Source: Acetatifactor sp.
GTDB taxonomy: Bacteria; Bacillota; Clostridia; Lachnospirales; Lachnospiraceae
Assembly (NCBI GenBank): GCA_029055435.1
Contig: JAIDDH010000148.1
Span: 9,548-47,533, forward strand
DNA: 37,986 nucleotides
Direction: 5' to 3'
Shown in pieces: positions 37,731 through 37,986 of this stretch. A program made the translations under genes and the position numbers. Position 1 is the stretch's first letter. Each line of letters opens with the position of its first letter. The notes below the pieces were generated by a model. The model did no database searches, was not told the origin of the DNA, and saw only the letters and a list, made by a program, of their open reading frames with translations.

Positions 37731-37852
37731 CAATTTCCTCCCTGCGGTTATTTAGTTGTAAGCAAGGAGTTTCGGCAGATGCCTGCCTGCAAGAAAGGGC
37801 AACAACCCTATAAGATATGCCAGAACATAAAATGTTTTCTTTGCTTGTGGAT

Positions 37853-37881
37853 ATTGTACCATAAATTGTTTTTAGTTACAA
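37853..37881 (-). promoter_or_regulatory. Predicted sigma-70 promoter of the rpn gene
   Basis: TTGTAA (37876-37881), a 17-base spacer and TACAAT (37853-37858) on the minus strand give a leader of about 150 bases. From 37882 to the window end I see no gene. Confidence 0.65.
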
Positions 37882-37986
37882 GGCAAAATTCAAGCTCCAT
37901 GTGACACCATCTAAAATGCCAAAGTAAATTCCAGTTCATATACCCATACCAGATTTAAGTCTGTCACTCACTCCTTTATAATGGAC

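Overview
The window looks like a chromosomal segment of a motile, low-to-moderate GC Firmicute, most likely a clostridium of the Lachnospiraceae type. The basis is the gene order rpmG-secE-nusG-rplKA / rplJL-rpoBC / rpsLG-fusA-tuf, strong AGGAGG ribosome binding sites, a Gram-positive L10 leader with an attenuator, and the style of the flagellin, FliD-like and DUF3880 proteins. Species cannot be fixed from the sequence alone.

Layout. (1) 1-6963: an AT-rich defence block on the minus strand, a type I restriction-modification operon hsdM - unknown gene - hsdS - hsdR, followed by the first 30 codons of a DUF262 (GmrS-like) gene cut by the window edge. (2) 7140-9324: a small AT-rich cassette (self-regulated tetR plus alpha/beta hydrolase) bounded by a perfect 41-bp direct repeat of the tuf 3' end. 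Each copy has its own tuf-type terminator, so the cassette looks like an insertion that restored the tuf end. (3) 9271-24505: the core translation and transcription genes tuf, fusA, rpsG, rpsL, then an inserted rfbD plus membrane-protein pair, then rpoC, rpoB, rplL and rplJ with its leader. (4) 24677-27727: a giant 1016-residue flagellin on the opposite strand that separates rplJ from rplA. (5) 27794-30200: rplA, rplK, nusG, secE, rpmG under one strong promoter. (6) 30420-36729: a surface/flagellar glycan neighbourhood: a divergent FliD-like gene with a near-consensus sigma-28 promoter, UDP-galactopyranose mutase, a CgeB-like glycosyltransferase, and a tight three-gene operon (pentulose-phosphate epimerase-like, IspD/TarI-like cytidylyltransferase, TarJ/GatD-like dehydrogenase) that could make a CDP-activated pentitol. 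(7) 36803-37881: an Rpn-family nuclease whose ribosome binding site is buried in a perfect hairpin.

The core genes run as several minus-strand units. Good sigma-70 promoters lie before rpmG, rplJ, rpoB, rpsL and tuf, with hairpins or terminators after rplA, rplL, rpoC and tuf. The accessory genes interrupt this normally compact cluster at three points. The most unusual themes are the flagellar and glycan genes interleaved with the ribosomal/RNA polymerase cluster, the tuf 3' end acting as an apparent insertion site, and an HsdS with a slippable 12-bp repeat at the place known to set target spacing in EcoR124-type enzymes.
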